The translations under genes were made by a program, and so were the position numbers. Below are positions 25,591-32,836 of a stretch of DNA of 64,000 bases, piece by piece; the first letter of the stretch is position 1, and each line of letters begins with the position of its first letter. Source of the stretch: Actinoplanes auranticolor (lineage in GTDB: Bacteria; Actinomycetota; Actinomycetes; Mycobacteriales; Micromonosporaceae). The notes beneath the pieces are model-generated. The model searched no databases and had not been told where the DNA came from. It saw nothing but the letters and a program-made list of their open reading frames with translations. The stretch is from NCBI RefSeq assembly GCF_018332655.1, contig NZ_BOQL01000018.1, forward strand, positions 62,001 through 126,000, given 5' to 3'.

Positions 25591-25623
25591 GCGGTAAATC
25601 ATTGCTTCACCATTTCGCATTGG
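25591..25623 (+). promoter_or_regulatory. Shared 33-nt promoter box, copy B (operon 2)
   Basis: Second copy of the box at 21452-21484. Here the inverted repeat is GGTAAA-N7-TTCACC, with one mismatch. A TTGGCT (25620-25625), an 18-nt gap and TAGCGT (25644-25649) repeat the architecture of copy A base for base in spacing. The box starts 12 nt after the stop of the transporter gene, so the two operons run head to tail but each has this promoter. It sits 36 nt before the ATG at 25659. Confidence 0.7.
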
Positions 25624-25658
25624 CTATTGCCCGGCATGTTTCTTAGCGTATTCACACG

Positions 25659-26159
25659 ATGAACATCACGCCGCTGGAGTACCTGCACATTGCCGGAGTC
25701 GTCGCCGCTCTGGCCCACGCCCAGGACGACAAGGACTGGGCCCGTTTCCGGGAACTGTTCGCCGACCGGGTGACGCTGGATCAGTCCGGGCAGTCCGGCG
25801 CACCGGCCGAGGACCTGACGGCCGGTGAGCTGACCGCGAAGGCCCGCACCGTGCTGGAGGGATTCGCCAGCACGCACCATGCGAGCTCCAACCTGCTCGT
25901 GGACGCGACGAGCGCGGGCGTGACCTGCCGGGCGCACATGGTCGCGTATCACCACCTGCCGGTGCCGGGCGTCGACTTCTGCGTCATGCGGGGTTACTGG
26001 CGCCTGGAAATGATCCGGACGCCGCAGCAGCGGTGGCTGATCCGGCGCTGGGCCGTGGTGCGCACCGCGCCCTGGGAGGGCAACCCCGATCTGTACCGCA
26101 TAGCCAGCAAGGGAAAGCACCGCGTCGTACCAGAGAATGCGAAGGGATCGACCACATGA
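25659..26159 (+). CDS. SnoaL-like / NTF2-fold protein
   Basis: 166 aa. The N-terminal helices (EYLHIAGVVAALAHAQDDKDWARFRELFADRVTLD) and the later STHHASSNLLVDATSAGVTCRAHMVAYHHLPV and VMRGYWRLEMIRTPQQRWLIRRWAVVRTAPWEGN follow the NTF2-like fold used by ring-hydroxylating dioxygenase beta subunits and SnoaL cyclases. The His-rich middle could be catalytic. It precedes the FAD monooxygenase with an ATGA overlap, so the two products probably act on the same compound. Confidence 0.85.
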   Translation: MNITPLEYLHIAGVVAALAHAQDDKDWARFRELFADRVTLDQSGQSGAPAEDLTAGELTAKARTVLEGFASTHHASSNLLVDATSAGVTCRAHMVAYHHLPVPGVDFCVMRGYWRLEMIRTPQQRWLIRRWAVVRTAPWEGNPDLYRIASKGKHRVVPENAKGSTT

Positions 26160-27244
26160 GGGCAATCATCGCCGGCGGCGGAATCGTCGGGCTCACCAGC
26201 GCGATCGTGCTGCGGGCGGCGGGAATCGACGCCGTGGTGCACGAGCAGGCACCCGAGATCCGCGCCGCGGGCGCCGGGCTCGGGTTGTGGGCCAACGCGC
26301 TGGCCGTCTTCGACGAGCTCGGGCTCGGCGAGCAGCTCGCCGCCATCGGCCGGCCGGCCGAGATGTACTTCCGGGATCCGGCCGGCCGGCTCATCGACCC
26401 GCCCGGGTTCTCCGCCGACGACCACCGCTACCTGCTGGTGAACCGCCCGAAGCTCAACGCGTTGCTCGCCGACGCGGTGGGCCACGACAACATCCGTCTG
26501 AACTCGCGCCTCGCCGGCTACGACGAGACCGACGCCGGCGTGACGGCCCACTTCGACGACCGGACCTCCGCCGAGGCGGACCTGCTCATCGGGGCCGACG
26601 GCGCCTACTCGGTCGTCCGGTCCCTGCTGGTGCCCGGCAGCGACGCGATCGAGCACAAGGGACACCACGCCTGGCGTTCGGTCGTCCCACCGCCGCCCGG
26701 GGTCACCATCGACGGCAGCGTCATCGTGCTGGGCGAGCAGCGCACCCGTGGCGGGTACGTGCCCACCGCCGACGGCACCGTGTACTGGCTGGTCAATCAG
26801 TTCGACGCGGATCCGCTGGAGGGTACGCCGAAGCAACAGGCCCTGGAGCGGGCCCGGTTCCTCGATACGACGGGCTGGAACCCGGCCATGCTCGCCCTGA
26901 TCGAGTCGAGCCCGGACGCCAAGATCCTGCACAACCAGATCATGCTCGTGCCACCGTTGTCCCAGTGGGTCTCGCGCCGTGTCGCCCTGGTCGGCGATGC
27001 CGCACACGCGCTGTCTCCGCACATCACCGCCGGTGCGTCGCTGGGCGTGGAGGACCCGCTGGTGCTCGCCCGGTTGCTCACCTCGGCCCCGTCGGTGCCG
27101 GAGGCGCTCGCCGCGTACCAGCGGGACCGGCTGCCGCATTACGCCCGGGTCAACGAGCTGTCCAGCAAGGTGGAGAACGCGGCGACCCCGGACGAGTTCG
27201 CCACCGGCTACGTGGCCTTCACCCACTGGATGCTCAACCGGTAG
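26156..27244 (+). CDS. FAD-dependent aromatic-type monooxygenase
   Basis: 362 aa. The N-terminal Rossmann motif is AIIAGGGIVGLTSAIVLRAAGID (GxGxxG), followed by the Glu of VVHEQ. The class-A second FAD block is LLIGADGAYSVVRSLL, and the third is RRVALVGDAAHALSPHITAGASLGVEDPLVLA. These are hallmarks of p-hydroxybenzoate-hydroxylase-type enzymes, which hydroxylate aromatic or heterocyclic rings with NAD(P)H and oxygen. It is translationally coupled to the SnoaL-like gene. Its end overlaps the convergent LysR gene by 11 nt. Confidence 0.93.
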   Translation: MRAIIAGGGIVGLTSAIVLRAAGIDAVVHEQAPEIRAAGAGLGLWANALAVFDELGLGEQLAAIGRPAEMYFRDPAGRLIDPPGFSADDHRYLLVNRPKLNALLADAVGHDNIRLNSRLAGYDETDAGVTAHFDDRTSAEADLLIGADGAYSVVRSLLVPGSDAIEHKGHHAWRSVVPPPPGVTIDGSVIVLGEQRTRGGYVPTADGTVYWLVNQFDADPLEGTPKQQALERARFLDTTGWNPAMLALIESSPDAKILHNQIMLVPPLSQWVSRRVALVGDAAHALSPHITAGASLGVEDPLVLARLLTSAPSVPEALAAYQRDRLPHYARVNELSSKVENAATPDEFATGYVAFTHWMLNR

Positions 27245-28148
27245 CGGCCGGCACCCGGCAGATCTCCACCAGGGCGGCCCGGACCTGCTCGCGGAGCCAG
27301 GCGTGGGCGGCGTCCGAGTCGTTACGCTGGTGCCAGGTGCAGTTGATCGGGGCCGCCGGCACCGGCAGCGGCAGCGGCCGCGTGATCAGACCGAGGCTGT
27401 CGACGATCGGCCGGCTGATGAGCGCGGTGGTGGTGACCAGCATGTCGCTGCAGCCGGCTATCCGCAGGGCCATCGTGAGACTCGCGACGGTGGCGACGAC
27501 CCGGCGGCGCAGCCCTTCGGCGGCGAGCAGGTCGTCGATCGGGTCGGTCAGCCGGCCCCGCCGGGAGACGAGCACGTGCTGCTCGGCCGCGTACGAGAAC
27601 AGGTCGAGGCTCTTGCCGCACGGATGATCCGGCCGCATCGCCACAGTCAGGGAGTCGTGGCCGAGCGTCTCGGAGCGGAACTCGGACAGGCTCGGGCGGC
27701 CGGTGCCGAGTTCCAGGTCCACGTGGCCCTGCCGCAGACCGCCGGTGTCGACGGTGCTCTCGCCCAGGATCCGCAGCCGTACGTGGGGCGCCTGGGCGTG
27801 GATCCCGGCGACCAGCACGGGCGCCAGCGAGGTGGCCAGCGCGTCGTTGCACTGGATGGTGAAGATCCGGTCCAGGGTCGCCGGTTCCACCTCGCGGCGG
27901 GGGATCAGCACGTCATGGGCCTGGCGGATCAGCCGGCGCACGTCGTCGCGGATCGCCAGCGCGTACGGCGTGGGCGTCATCGAGCGGCCGGTGCGCACCA
28001 GGATGTCGTCGCCGGTGAGCTTGCGGAGCCGGCCGAGCGTCCGGCTGACCGCCGGTGAGGACAGGTGCAGCCGCTCCGCCGCGCCCATCACGCTGCGCTC
28101 GGAGAGCAGGGCGTCCAGCGAGGTGAGCAGATTCAGATCTACGGGCAT
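27234..28148 (-). CDS. LysR-family transcriptional regulator (LysR1)
   Basis: 304 aa. Helix-turn-helix at residues 3-65 (DLNLLTSLDALLSERSVMGAAERLHLSSPAVSRTLGRLRKLTGDDILVRTG), then an effector domain of two Rossmann lobes. A TAGCGT ends 6 nt before the ATG. It resembles LysR2 at 28228-29130, including the near-C-terminal HQRNDSD with WLREQ motif, so the two are paralogs or relatives in tandem. It is convergent with the FAD monooxygenase gene and is a likely activator of the island operons. Confidence 0.94.
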   Translation of the reverse strand: MPVDLNLLTSLDALLSERSVMGAAERLHLSSPAVSRTLGRLRKLTGDDILVRTGRSMTPTPYALAIRDDVRRLIRQAHDVLIPRREVEPATLDRIFTIQCNDALATSLAPVLVAGIHAQAPHVRLRILGESTVDTGGLRQGHVDLELGTGRPSLSEFRSETLGHDSLTVAMRPDHPCGKSLDLFSYAAEQHVLVSRRGRLTDPIDDLLAAEGLRRRVVATVASLTMALRIAGCSDMLVTTTALISRPIVDSLGLITRPLPLPVPAAPINCTWHQRNDSDAAHAWLREQVRAALVEICRVPAATG

Positions 28149-28169
28149 GCCCCGACGCTAAGACAGTCC

Positions 28170-28182
28170 CGTGATTATCACG
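28170..28182. promoter_or_regulatory. 13-bp palindrome between divergent LysR genes
   Basis: CGTGATTATCACG is a perfect palindrome around a central T. It lies 22 nt upstream of the LysR1 start and next to its probable -35, and it contains the TTATCAC half of the wider motif at 28175-28197. A related GTGATAA at 28214-28220 overlaps the GATAAT -10 of LysR2. Together these look like regulator sites serving both divergent promoters. Confidence 0.55.
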
Positions 28183-28197
28183 AATGCATCTTTGGTA
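28175..28197. promoter_or_regulatory. TTATCAC-N3-TGCAT-N3-TGGTA motif, copy 1
   Basis: A 23-nt motif that recurs at 29792-29814 upstream of the DedA gene with 18 of 23 identical bases and no gaps. The three blocks TTATCAC, TGCAT and TGGTA are fully conserved between the copies. This suggests that one regulator, probably one of the LysR proteins, controls the LysR pair and DedA. Confidence 0.6.
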
Positions 28198-28227
28198 TCG
28201 AGCCATTCCACCTGTGATAATCCGACG

Positions 28228-29130
28228 ATGGAAATGCTGGACATGAACCTGATGGTGGCGCTCGACGCGCTCCTGACGGAGAACAGCGTCACCGCCGCCG
28301 CGGCCCGGCTGCACACCTCACCGCCGGCCATGAGCAGGTCCCTGGCCCGGCTGCGCCGCCTGCTGGGCGACCCCCTGCTGGTCCGCGCCGGGCGCGACAT
28401 GGTGCCCACCCGCCGCGCGCTCGAACTGCGCGGTGAGGTGCACGACGTGATGCGGCGGGCCAGGATGGTCTTCGAGCCCTCGCCGACGTCCGATCCGGCG
28501 CACACGGTGCGCGTCTTCGACCTGCGCATGTCCGACATCTTCTCGATGAGTGTGACCGCGCAGCTCATCACCGACGTCCGGGCGCAGGCACCGGGCATCA
28601 CCCTGCGGCTGCGTCCGGAGGGCAGCGATGACACCGGGATGCGCGACGGCCTGATCGACCTCGACGTCGGCATCCTCGGCCGGCACGACCCCGAGGTGCA
28701 CAGCGAGCCGTTGTTCACCGAGACGCTGGTCGGGGTCGTCCGGCCGGAGCATCCGTTGGCCCGCAAGGCGAAGGTGACCGTCAGGCAGTTCGCCGCGGCC
28801 GACCACGTCGGCGTCTCCCGCCGGGGCCGGCGTCGCGGACCGATCGACGACCGCCTCGACGAGCTCGGGCTCACCCGCGACGTCGTGGCCGTGGTGCCGA
28901 CCTACGCGGCGTCGCTGTTCCTGGCCCGGGCCACTGACGTCGTCTGCATCGCGCCCGCGCGCGCCGGGCGCGACACCGTCACCGCGCTCGGGCTGCACAC
29001 CTTCGAACTGCCGCTGAGCCTGCCGACTCCGACGATCGGGATGGCCTGGCATCCCCGCAACGACAGCGACCGTACCCACCAGTGGCTCCGCGACCGCATC
29101 CGCCGGGTCATCGCTCCGGGACGTCCGTGA
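28228..29130 (+). CDS. LysR-family transcriptional regulator (LysR2)
   Basis: 300 aa. GATAAT (28216-28221) ends 6 nt before the ATG, so a leaderless start is likely; in-frame ATGs follow at residues 3 and 6. Helix-turn-helix: MNLMVALDALLTENSVTAAAARLHTSPPAMSRSLARLRRLLGDPLLVRAGRDMVPT. The effector domain contains GVSRRGRRRGPIDDRLDELGL, closely parallel to VSRRGRLTDPIDDLLAAEGL in LysR1. The gene is divergent from LysR1, and its 3' end overlaps the DedA gene by 23 nt. Confidence 0.94.
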   Translation: MEMLDMNLMVALDALLTENSVTAAAARLHTSPPAMSRSLARLRRLLGDPLLVRAGRDMVPTRRALELRGEVHDVMRRARMVFEPSPTSDPAHTVRVFDLRMSDIFSMSVTAQLITDVRAQAPGITLRLRPEGSDDTGMRDGLIDLDVGILGRHDPEVHSEPLFTETLVGVVRPEHPLARKAKVTVRQFAAADHVGVSRRGRRRGPIDDRLDELGLTRDVVAVVPTYAASLFLARATDVVCIAPARAGRDTVTALGLHTFELPLSLPTPTIGMAWHPRNDSDRTHQWLRDRIRRVIAPGRP

Positions 29131-29728
29131 CTGCGTTGCGGCGCATGTGCAGGCGGCGGATCAGCTCGATCGCACCGGACAGGATGAGCGCCAGCCCCAG
29201 TCCCACCCCGAAGGCCAGCAGTGCGTTGTCCTGGAAGAGAACGCCGCCGACGTAGCCGGTCAGCACGGTGTAGGCACTCCAGGCGGTGCCCCCGATGATC
29301 GTGAACAGGACGTAGTTCCGGTAGTTGTACCGGACCGTTCCCGAGGTGATGGTCACGAGGTAGCGCCCGACCGGGATGAACCTGGTGCTCACGAGGATGA
29401 ACCCGCCGCGGGTGTGCAGGTGCCGGCTGATCCAGTTGTGCGTGGCCCGCCGTTTGGAGCCCGGCGGCAGGCGCTTCTCCAGCACGAAACTCAACCGCCG
29501 GCCGAACGCGTACGGGATCTGGTCGCCCAGAAAGGCGCCGAGGGCGGTGGCGGCGATGACCAGCGCCAGGTTGGTGACTCCCGTGGCGGCGAACACGCCG
29601 GCGATGATGATGACCGGTTCGCTGGGGATCAGCGGCAGGAACGAGTCGAGCAGCGACACCGAGATCAGAATCAGATACAGCCAGTGGGACGCTGCCAGCG
29701 ACTCGGTGAGTCCGACCCAGTCGATCAC
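29108..29728 (-). CDS. DedA-family membrane protein
   Basis: 206 aa from a GTG with AGGGAG 6 nt upstream; a start at the ATG 29743 is possible but lacks that site. Family landmarks: LDSFLPLIPSEPVIIIAGVFAATG, LGAFLGDQIPYAFGRRLG-like block (LGDQIPYAFGRRLSF), and the conserved FIPVGRYLVTITSGTVRYNYRNYVLF region with its Arg. DedA proteins are lipid carriers that recycle undecaprenyl phosphate or phospholipids and help maintain proton-motive force. The shared upstream motif links it to the LysR genes. Confidence 0.92.
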   Translation of the reverse strand: MIDWVGLTESLAASHWLYLILISVSLLDSFLPLIPSEPVIIIAGVFAATGVTNLALVIAATALGAFLGDQIPYAFGRRLSFVLEKRLPPGSKRRATHNWISRHLHTRGGFILVSTRFIPVGRYLVTITSGTVRYNYRNYVLFTIIGGTAWSAYTVLTGYVGGVLFQDNALLAFGVGLGLALILSGAIELIRRLHMRRNAVTDVPER

Positions 29729-29791
29729 GGCGTTCTCCCTCATCCGGCGTGGATTTCCACCTCGCCGTCTGAAGGTAGGAAGGAACTGCCG

Positions 29792-29814
29792 TTATCACCA
29801 GTGCATAGATGGTA
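29792..29814. promoter_or_regulatory. TTATCAC-N3-TGCAT-N3-TGGTA motif, copy 2 (upstream of DedA)
   Basis: Copy of the 23-nt motif found between the LysR genes. It lies 64-86 nt upstream of the DedA GTG, inside the 91-nt gap between DedA and the TRIC remnant, a good position for an activator site. Confidence 0.6.
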
Positions 29815-29819
29815 GGGAG

Positions 29820-30051
29820 TCATTGCGCCTGCCGGAATCCGAACTGCTCGGGAAAGGTCCAGCCGAAGCGCAGGGCGGCCGGCCGAACAGTCCCATGACG
29901 ACCGCGAGCCGGCGAGCCCGATCACGATGACGCCGAGCACGTCGATGCGGCGATGCCTCTCCCCCGCCGCGAACAGGGCGCCCTGCAGGCCGCCGAGTCC
30001 CGCGGCGAGGAGTTCGATCCACAGCGCCACCGGGAAAGACGTGACGGACAC
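29820..30051 (-). pseudogene. TRIC/UPF0126-family channel gene with internal deletion
   Basis: The start is intact: GGAGGG in front of GTG 30051, then about 49 residues matching the family N-terminus (LWIELLAAGLGGLQGALFAAGERHRRIDVLGVIVIGLAG). The sequence then leaves the family, and in another frame ends with ALRFGWTFPEQFGFRQAQ and a stop at 29820-29822, which resembles the family C-terminus. The piece is 232 nt, against about 600 expected, and its length is not a multiple of three. An internal deletion of roughly 400 nt with frame loss explains this. TRIC proteins are potassium channels. Confidence 0.65.
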
Positions 30052-30084
30052 GCGGTCACCCTCCGGGCAGCTCGACAGGCCGGC

Positions 30085-30276
30085 TCACGAGGCGTTCTGC
30101 GCGGCGGTGACGATCACGTCGGCGACGACGCCGGCCCGGGTCACGTACAGGGCGTGGCTGGCCGGGACGTCGGTGATCTGCGCGCCGGCCCGCTTGGCCA
30201 TGTGCTGCAACATGGCCCGGTCGAACGACTTGTCGTCCGTGGCGATGACCGCCCAGGTCGGCTTGTCGCGCCAGGC
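30085..30276 (-). pseudogene. 3' remnant of an alpha/beta-hydrolase gene
   Basis: About 63 codons ending at 30085 read AWRDKPTWAVIATDDKSFDRAMLQHMAKRAGAQITDVPASHALYVTRAGVVADVIVTAAQ. This is the C-terminal cap-to-His part of a haloperoxidase-like alpha/beta hydrolase: the WAVIATDD strand carries the acid, and the His of PASHALY is the catalytic-His position. Everything upstream, including the nucleophile, is missing. The gene is cut where the GntR promoter begins. It lies 33 nt upstream of the TRIC remnant, so the two may have been one operon. Confidence 0.65.
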
Positions 30277-30299
30277 GCATACTGGGCACAATATGTTGC

Positions 30300-30977
30300 A
30301 TGCCGATTCCCTCGGGTGGCCCCGCCGTCGACCGCTCACTGCTGCGCGACGATGTCTTGTGGCGCCTGCGCGACGCCATCGTCGACGGCACCTTCACCCC
30401 CGGCGAGCAGCTCAAAGACGGCGAGCTGGCGGAATGGCTGGGAGTGAGCCGGACGCCGGTGCGCGAAGCGCTGCTGCGCCTCGGGAGCAGCGGTCTGGTG
30501 GTGGCCCTGCCGGGCCGATCGACCCGGGTCAGCACCATCGACGCGCCGGCCGTGCGGGATGCCCGCGACGTCATCGCGGCGATGCACGAGCTGGCCGTGC
30601 GCCAGACGACGGGCCGGCTCGGCGCGGAAGACATCAACCGCATGCGGGACGCCAACCGCCGCTTCGCCGAGGCGGTGGAGGCCGGTGACATCGGCGCGGC
30701 CCTGGACGCCGACGAGGAGATCCACCGGATCCCGGTCACCGCGCTGGGCAATCACGCTGTCGAGACCGTGCTCGACCAGTTCGATCCCCTCGTACGCCGG
30801 GCCGAGCGGTTGCGCTTCAGCGGCGACGGGCACGCGTCCGTCGAACTGCACTCGCAGCTGATCGAACTGATCGCGGCCGGAGACGTGCAGGCAGCCGCGT
30901 CCGTGGCCTTCGACATGTGGCACACCCTGCCGGCCGAGGACGGTACCGACGCGGATCCCGCCCGCCCCCCGCTATGA
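30300..30977 (+). CDS. GntR-family (FCD-type) transcriptional regulator
   Basis: 225 aa. Winged helix at residues 12-75 (SLLRDDVLWRLRDAIVDGTFTPGEQLKDGELAEWLGVSRTPVREALLRLGSSGLV), then an all-helical FCD effector domain with the metal-ligand-type pattern AALDADEEIHRIPVTALGNHAVETVLDQF. CACAAT lies 7 nt before the ATG, compatible with a leaderless start. Its gene and the next one converge, overlapping by 6 nt. Target unknown. Confidence 0.92.
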   Translation: MPIPSGGPAVDRSLLRDDVLWRLRDAIVDGTFTPGEQLKDGELAEWLGVSRTPVREALLRLGSSGLVVALPGRSTRVSTIDAPAVRDARDVIAAMHELAVRQTTGRLGAEDINRMRDANRRFAEAVEAGDIGAALDADEEIHRIPVTALGNHAVETVLDQFDPLVRRAERLRFSGDGHASVELHSQLIELIAAGDVQAAASVAFDMWHTLPAEDGTDADPARPPL

Positions 30978-32498
30978 GACCGTGGCCGGACCCCGGCGGA
31001 CGCCGAGGACACCGGGCAGGCCGGCCACCTCTGCTTCCAGGCCGGAGAACACTCCGGGGCTGGAGATGTCCACCTGCCAGAAGTACGGCAACGACACGCC
31101 GGCACCGTCGGCCAGGCGACCCCCGGCGCAGTACGCGTCGCCGTACTCCGGAGCAGTGGGGTCGTAGTAGAAGTTGAACGCCGACGTCCCCCACACGCGC
31201 GCGATCGCCGCCTGAACGATGTTGCGCTGGTCGGGCGTGGTGTCCTGCCGGATGAAGACGTGAACCGTCATGGCCAGGCGGGTCTGATCGGCCGGCAGCT
31301 CCGCCGGCACCCCGGACGGCCGGCACTCCGCCGGGCCGGGCGGCGACGCGGGGCCCCGGTGCGACCAGAGCACCCCGGCGGCGCCGGCCAGCACGACCGC
31401 CAGGGTCGCTGCGGTCGTCCGGCCGCTGAGGCGCGGACCGCTCAGCGCCGCGATCGCCAGCGACGGCAACGCGGCGATGCCGGCGTACCCGGCCGGGCCG
31501 ACCAGGCGGAACAGGGTGACGAACAGGGTTTCGCTCCACGGCCGGTCCGGCTGGATCGACCACATCGCCAGGATCAGCACCACCAGCGGGACCAGCAGAA
31601 CCACCGGCCACGCCAGCGTCCCGGCGGCGAAGGCCATAGCGCTGCGCGGAGCTGTCCGGCGGCTCGCCCACCCCACCAGGAGCCAGCCGCCGAGGGCACC
31701 GAGCAGCCCACCGGCCACGGTGAGCGCCCAGAGCCAGGCCGGCGCGGCGCGCGTCAGGGTGAAGCTGGCCGCGCCGTCGTTGTCCCAGGCCGCACGGTTG
31801 CTCCAGACCGTGTTCCGGAAGGCCAGCACGAGGCCGTCGTGGCTGGCCAGGAAGGCCGTGGAGCGCGTCGGCGTGATCGCGTCGGGCTCCGAGTCGGTCG
31901 CCGTGACGTCGCCGTGCAGGCGCCAGCCGGCCGCCAGGAGCCGGTCGCGGGCGGCGGCCGTGAACACGTCGAGGTCGCGGGTGGCCGCGGTGTGCTCGAC
32001 CCAGTAGTCGGCGAAACCGAAGCGGATGTTCTCCCCGTCGGACGAGTCGACGATCAGGGGCGCGTCCCCGCCGCCGTACGCGGTCATCCCGGGAAACACG
32101 GTCCTCTTCAGTGCGTCGGCCTGCGCGCCGCCGGGCAGGGCGGGCACCCATTGCCAGCCCACCCGGGCGGCGACGGCCGCACCGGCCAGTCCCCCGATCA
32201 GGGCCACCAGGGTGGCGAGCACCACGACCGCCCGGCCACCGGGACGGCCGAGCCGGGCCCGCAGGCCGTGGCGCAGCAGGTTGACCACCTCTCGCGGGGC
32301 CGGGCGGGCGCGGCCGGGCGGGGCACACTCCAGCAGCGTGTCGATGAGCTCCTGACGGCGTGGCCCCGGCGGGTAGGCCCCCGCCCAGCGCCGATACCGC
32401 CGTTCCAGCGGCGACGTCACGGCAACGCCGGACGGGCAGTGACCGGTCCCGGCGCCGGGGGCACGGGGAGTATCCGGGAGGTGGGTCCGCGCATCCAT
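30972..32498 (-). CDS. Polytopic membrane protein with FtsX-like extracellular domain
   Basis: 508 aa from the second ATG (MDARTHLPDTPRAPGAGTG); an ATG at 32543 would add 15 residues. Layout: a soluble prefix at about 30-90 (RRYRRWAGAYPPGPRRQELIDTLLECAPPG), one transmembrane helix, an extracellular domain, several more helices around residues 215-340, and a C-terminal domain of the FtsX type (VFIRQDTTPDQRNIVQAAIARVWGTSAFNFYYDP, then YFWQVDISSPGVFSGLEAEVAGLPGVLGVR). The prefix resembles domains in PadR- and sigma-linked membrane proteins. Role unknown; a link to cell-wall enzymes would fit FtsX-like parts. Confidence 0.7.
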   Translation of the reverse strand: MDARTHLPDTPRAPGAGTGHCPSGVAVTSPLERRYRRWAGAYPPGPRRQELIDTLLECAPPGRARPAPREVVNLLRHGLRARLGRPGGRAVVVLATLVALIGGLAGAAVAARVGWQWVPALPGGAQADALKRTVFPGMTAYGGGDAPLIVDSSDGENIRFGFADYWVEHTAATRDLDVFTAAARDRLLAAGWRLHGDVTATDSEPDAITPTRSTAFLASHDGLVLAFRNTVWSNRAAWDNDGAASFTLTRAAPAWLWALTVAGGLLGALGGWLLVGWASRRTAPRSAMAFAAGTLAWPVVLLVPLVVLILAMWSIQPDRPWSETLFVTLFRLVGPAGYAGIAALPSLAIAALSGPRLSGRTTAATLAVVLAGAAGVLWSHRGPASPPGPAECRPSGVPAELPADQTRLAMTVHVFIRQDTTPDQRNIVQAAIARVWGTSAFNFYYDPTAPEYGDAYCAGGRLADGAGVSLPYFWQVDISSPGVFSGLEAEVAGLPGVLGVRRGPATVS

Positions 32499-32568
32499 GC
32501 CGCCATGGACAGCAATATAGAGATGATCTGAGTATGGGCGCAAGATGACCGTGGTGGCGGTCGCGGGG

Positions 32569-32832
32569 TCAGCGCGCCGTTTCCCGCAGGCTCGCGCCGT
32601 ACCGGTCGGACGCCCGGTGCACGACCTGCGGCCGTTGCTCCTCGTCCGCCCAGACCTGGATGAGGTAGTGCTCCACCGGCATGTCCGCCGTTCCGTCCAC
32701 CCGGGTGTCCCGGCCCCGGGCGTGCACGCGACACCGGTACCAGGAGCGTGCGCGGCCGGTGAGCGCCGGCAGTCCGGGCGCCTCGTCCTCGAAGGAGCGG
32801 ACGCTCAGAGCGGCGCGCAGGCCGGGCGTGAT
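32569..32832 (-). pseudogene. Short protein-coding remnant without a usable start
   Basis: An open frame of about 88 codons reads GITPGLRAALSVRSFEDEAPGLPALTGRARSWYRCRVHARGRDTRVDGTADMPVEHYLIQVWADEEQRPQVVHRASDRYGASLRETAR, with clear coding character. The frame is closed by a TGA upstream, and no ATG, GTG or TTG occurs before the conserved part. Most of the gene's start is missing, or a CTG is used. It follows the Uma2 gene with a few nt of overlap. Similar short proteins of unknown function are common in actinomycetes. Confidence 0.45.
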
Positions 32833-32836
32833 CCCC

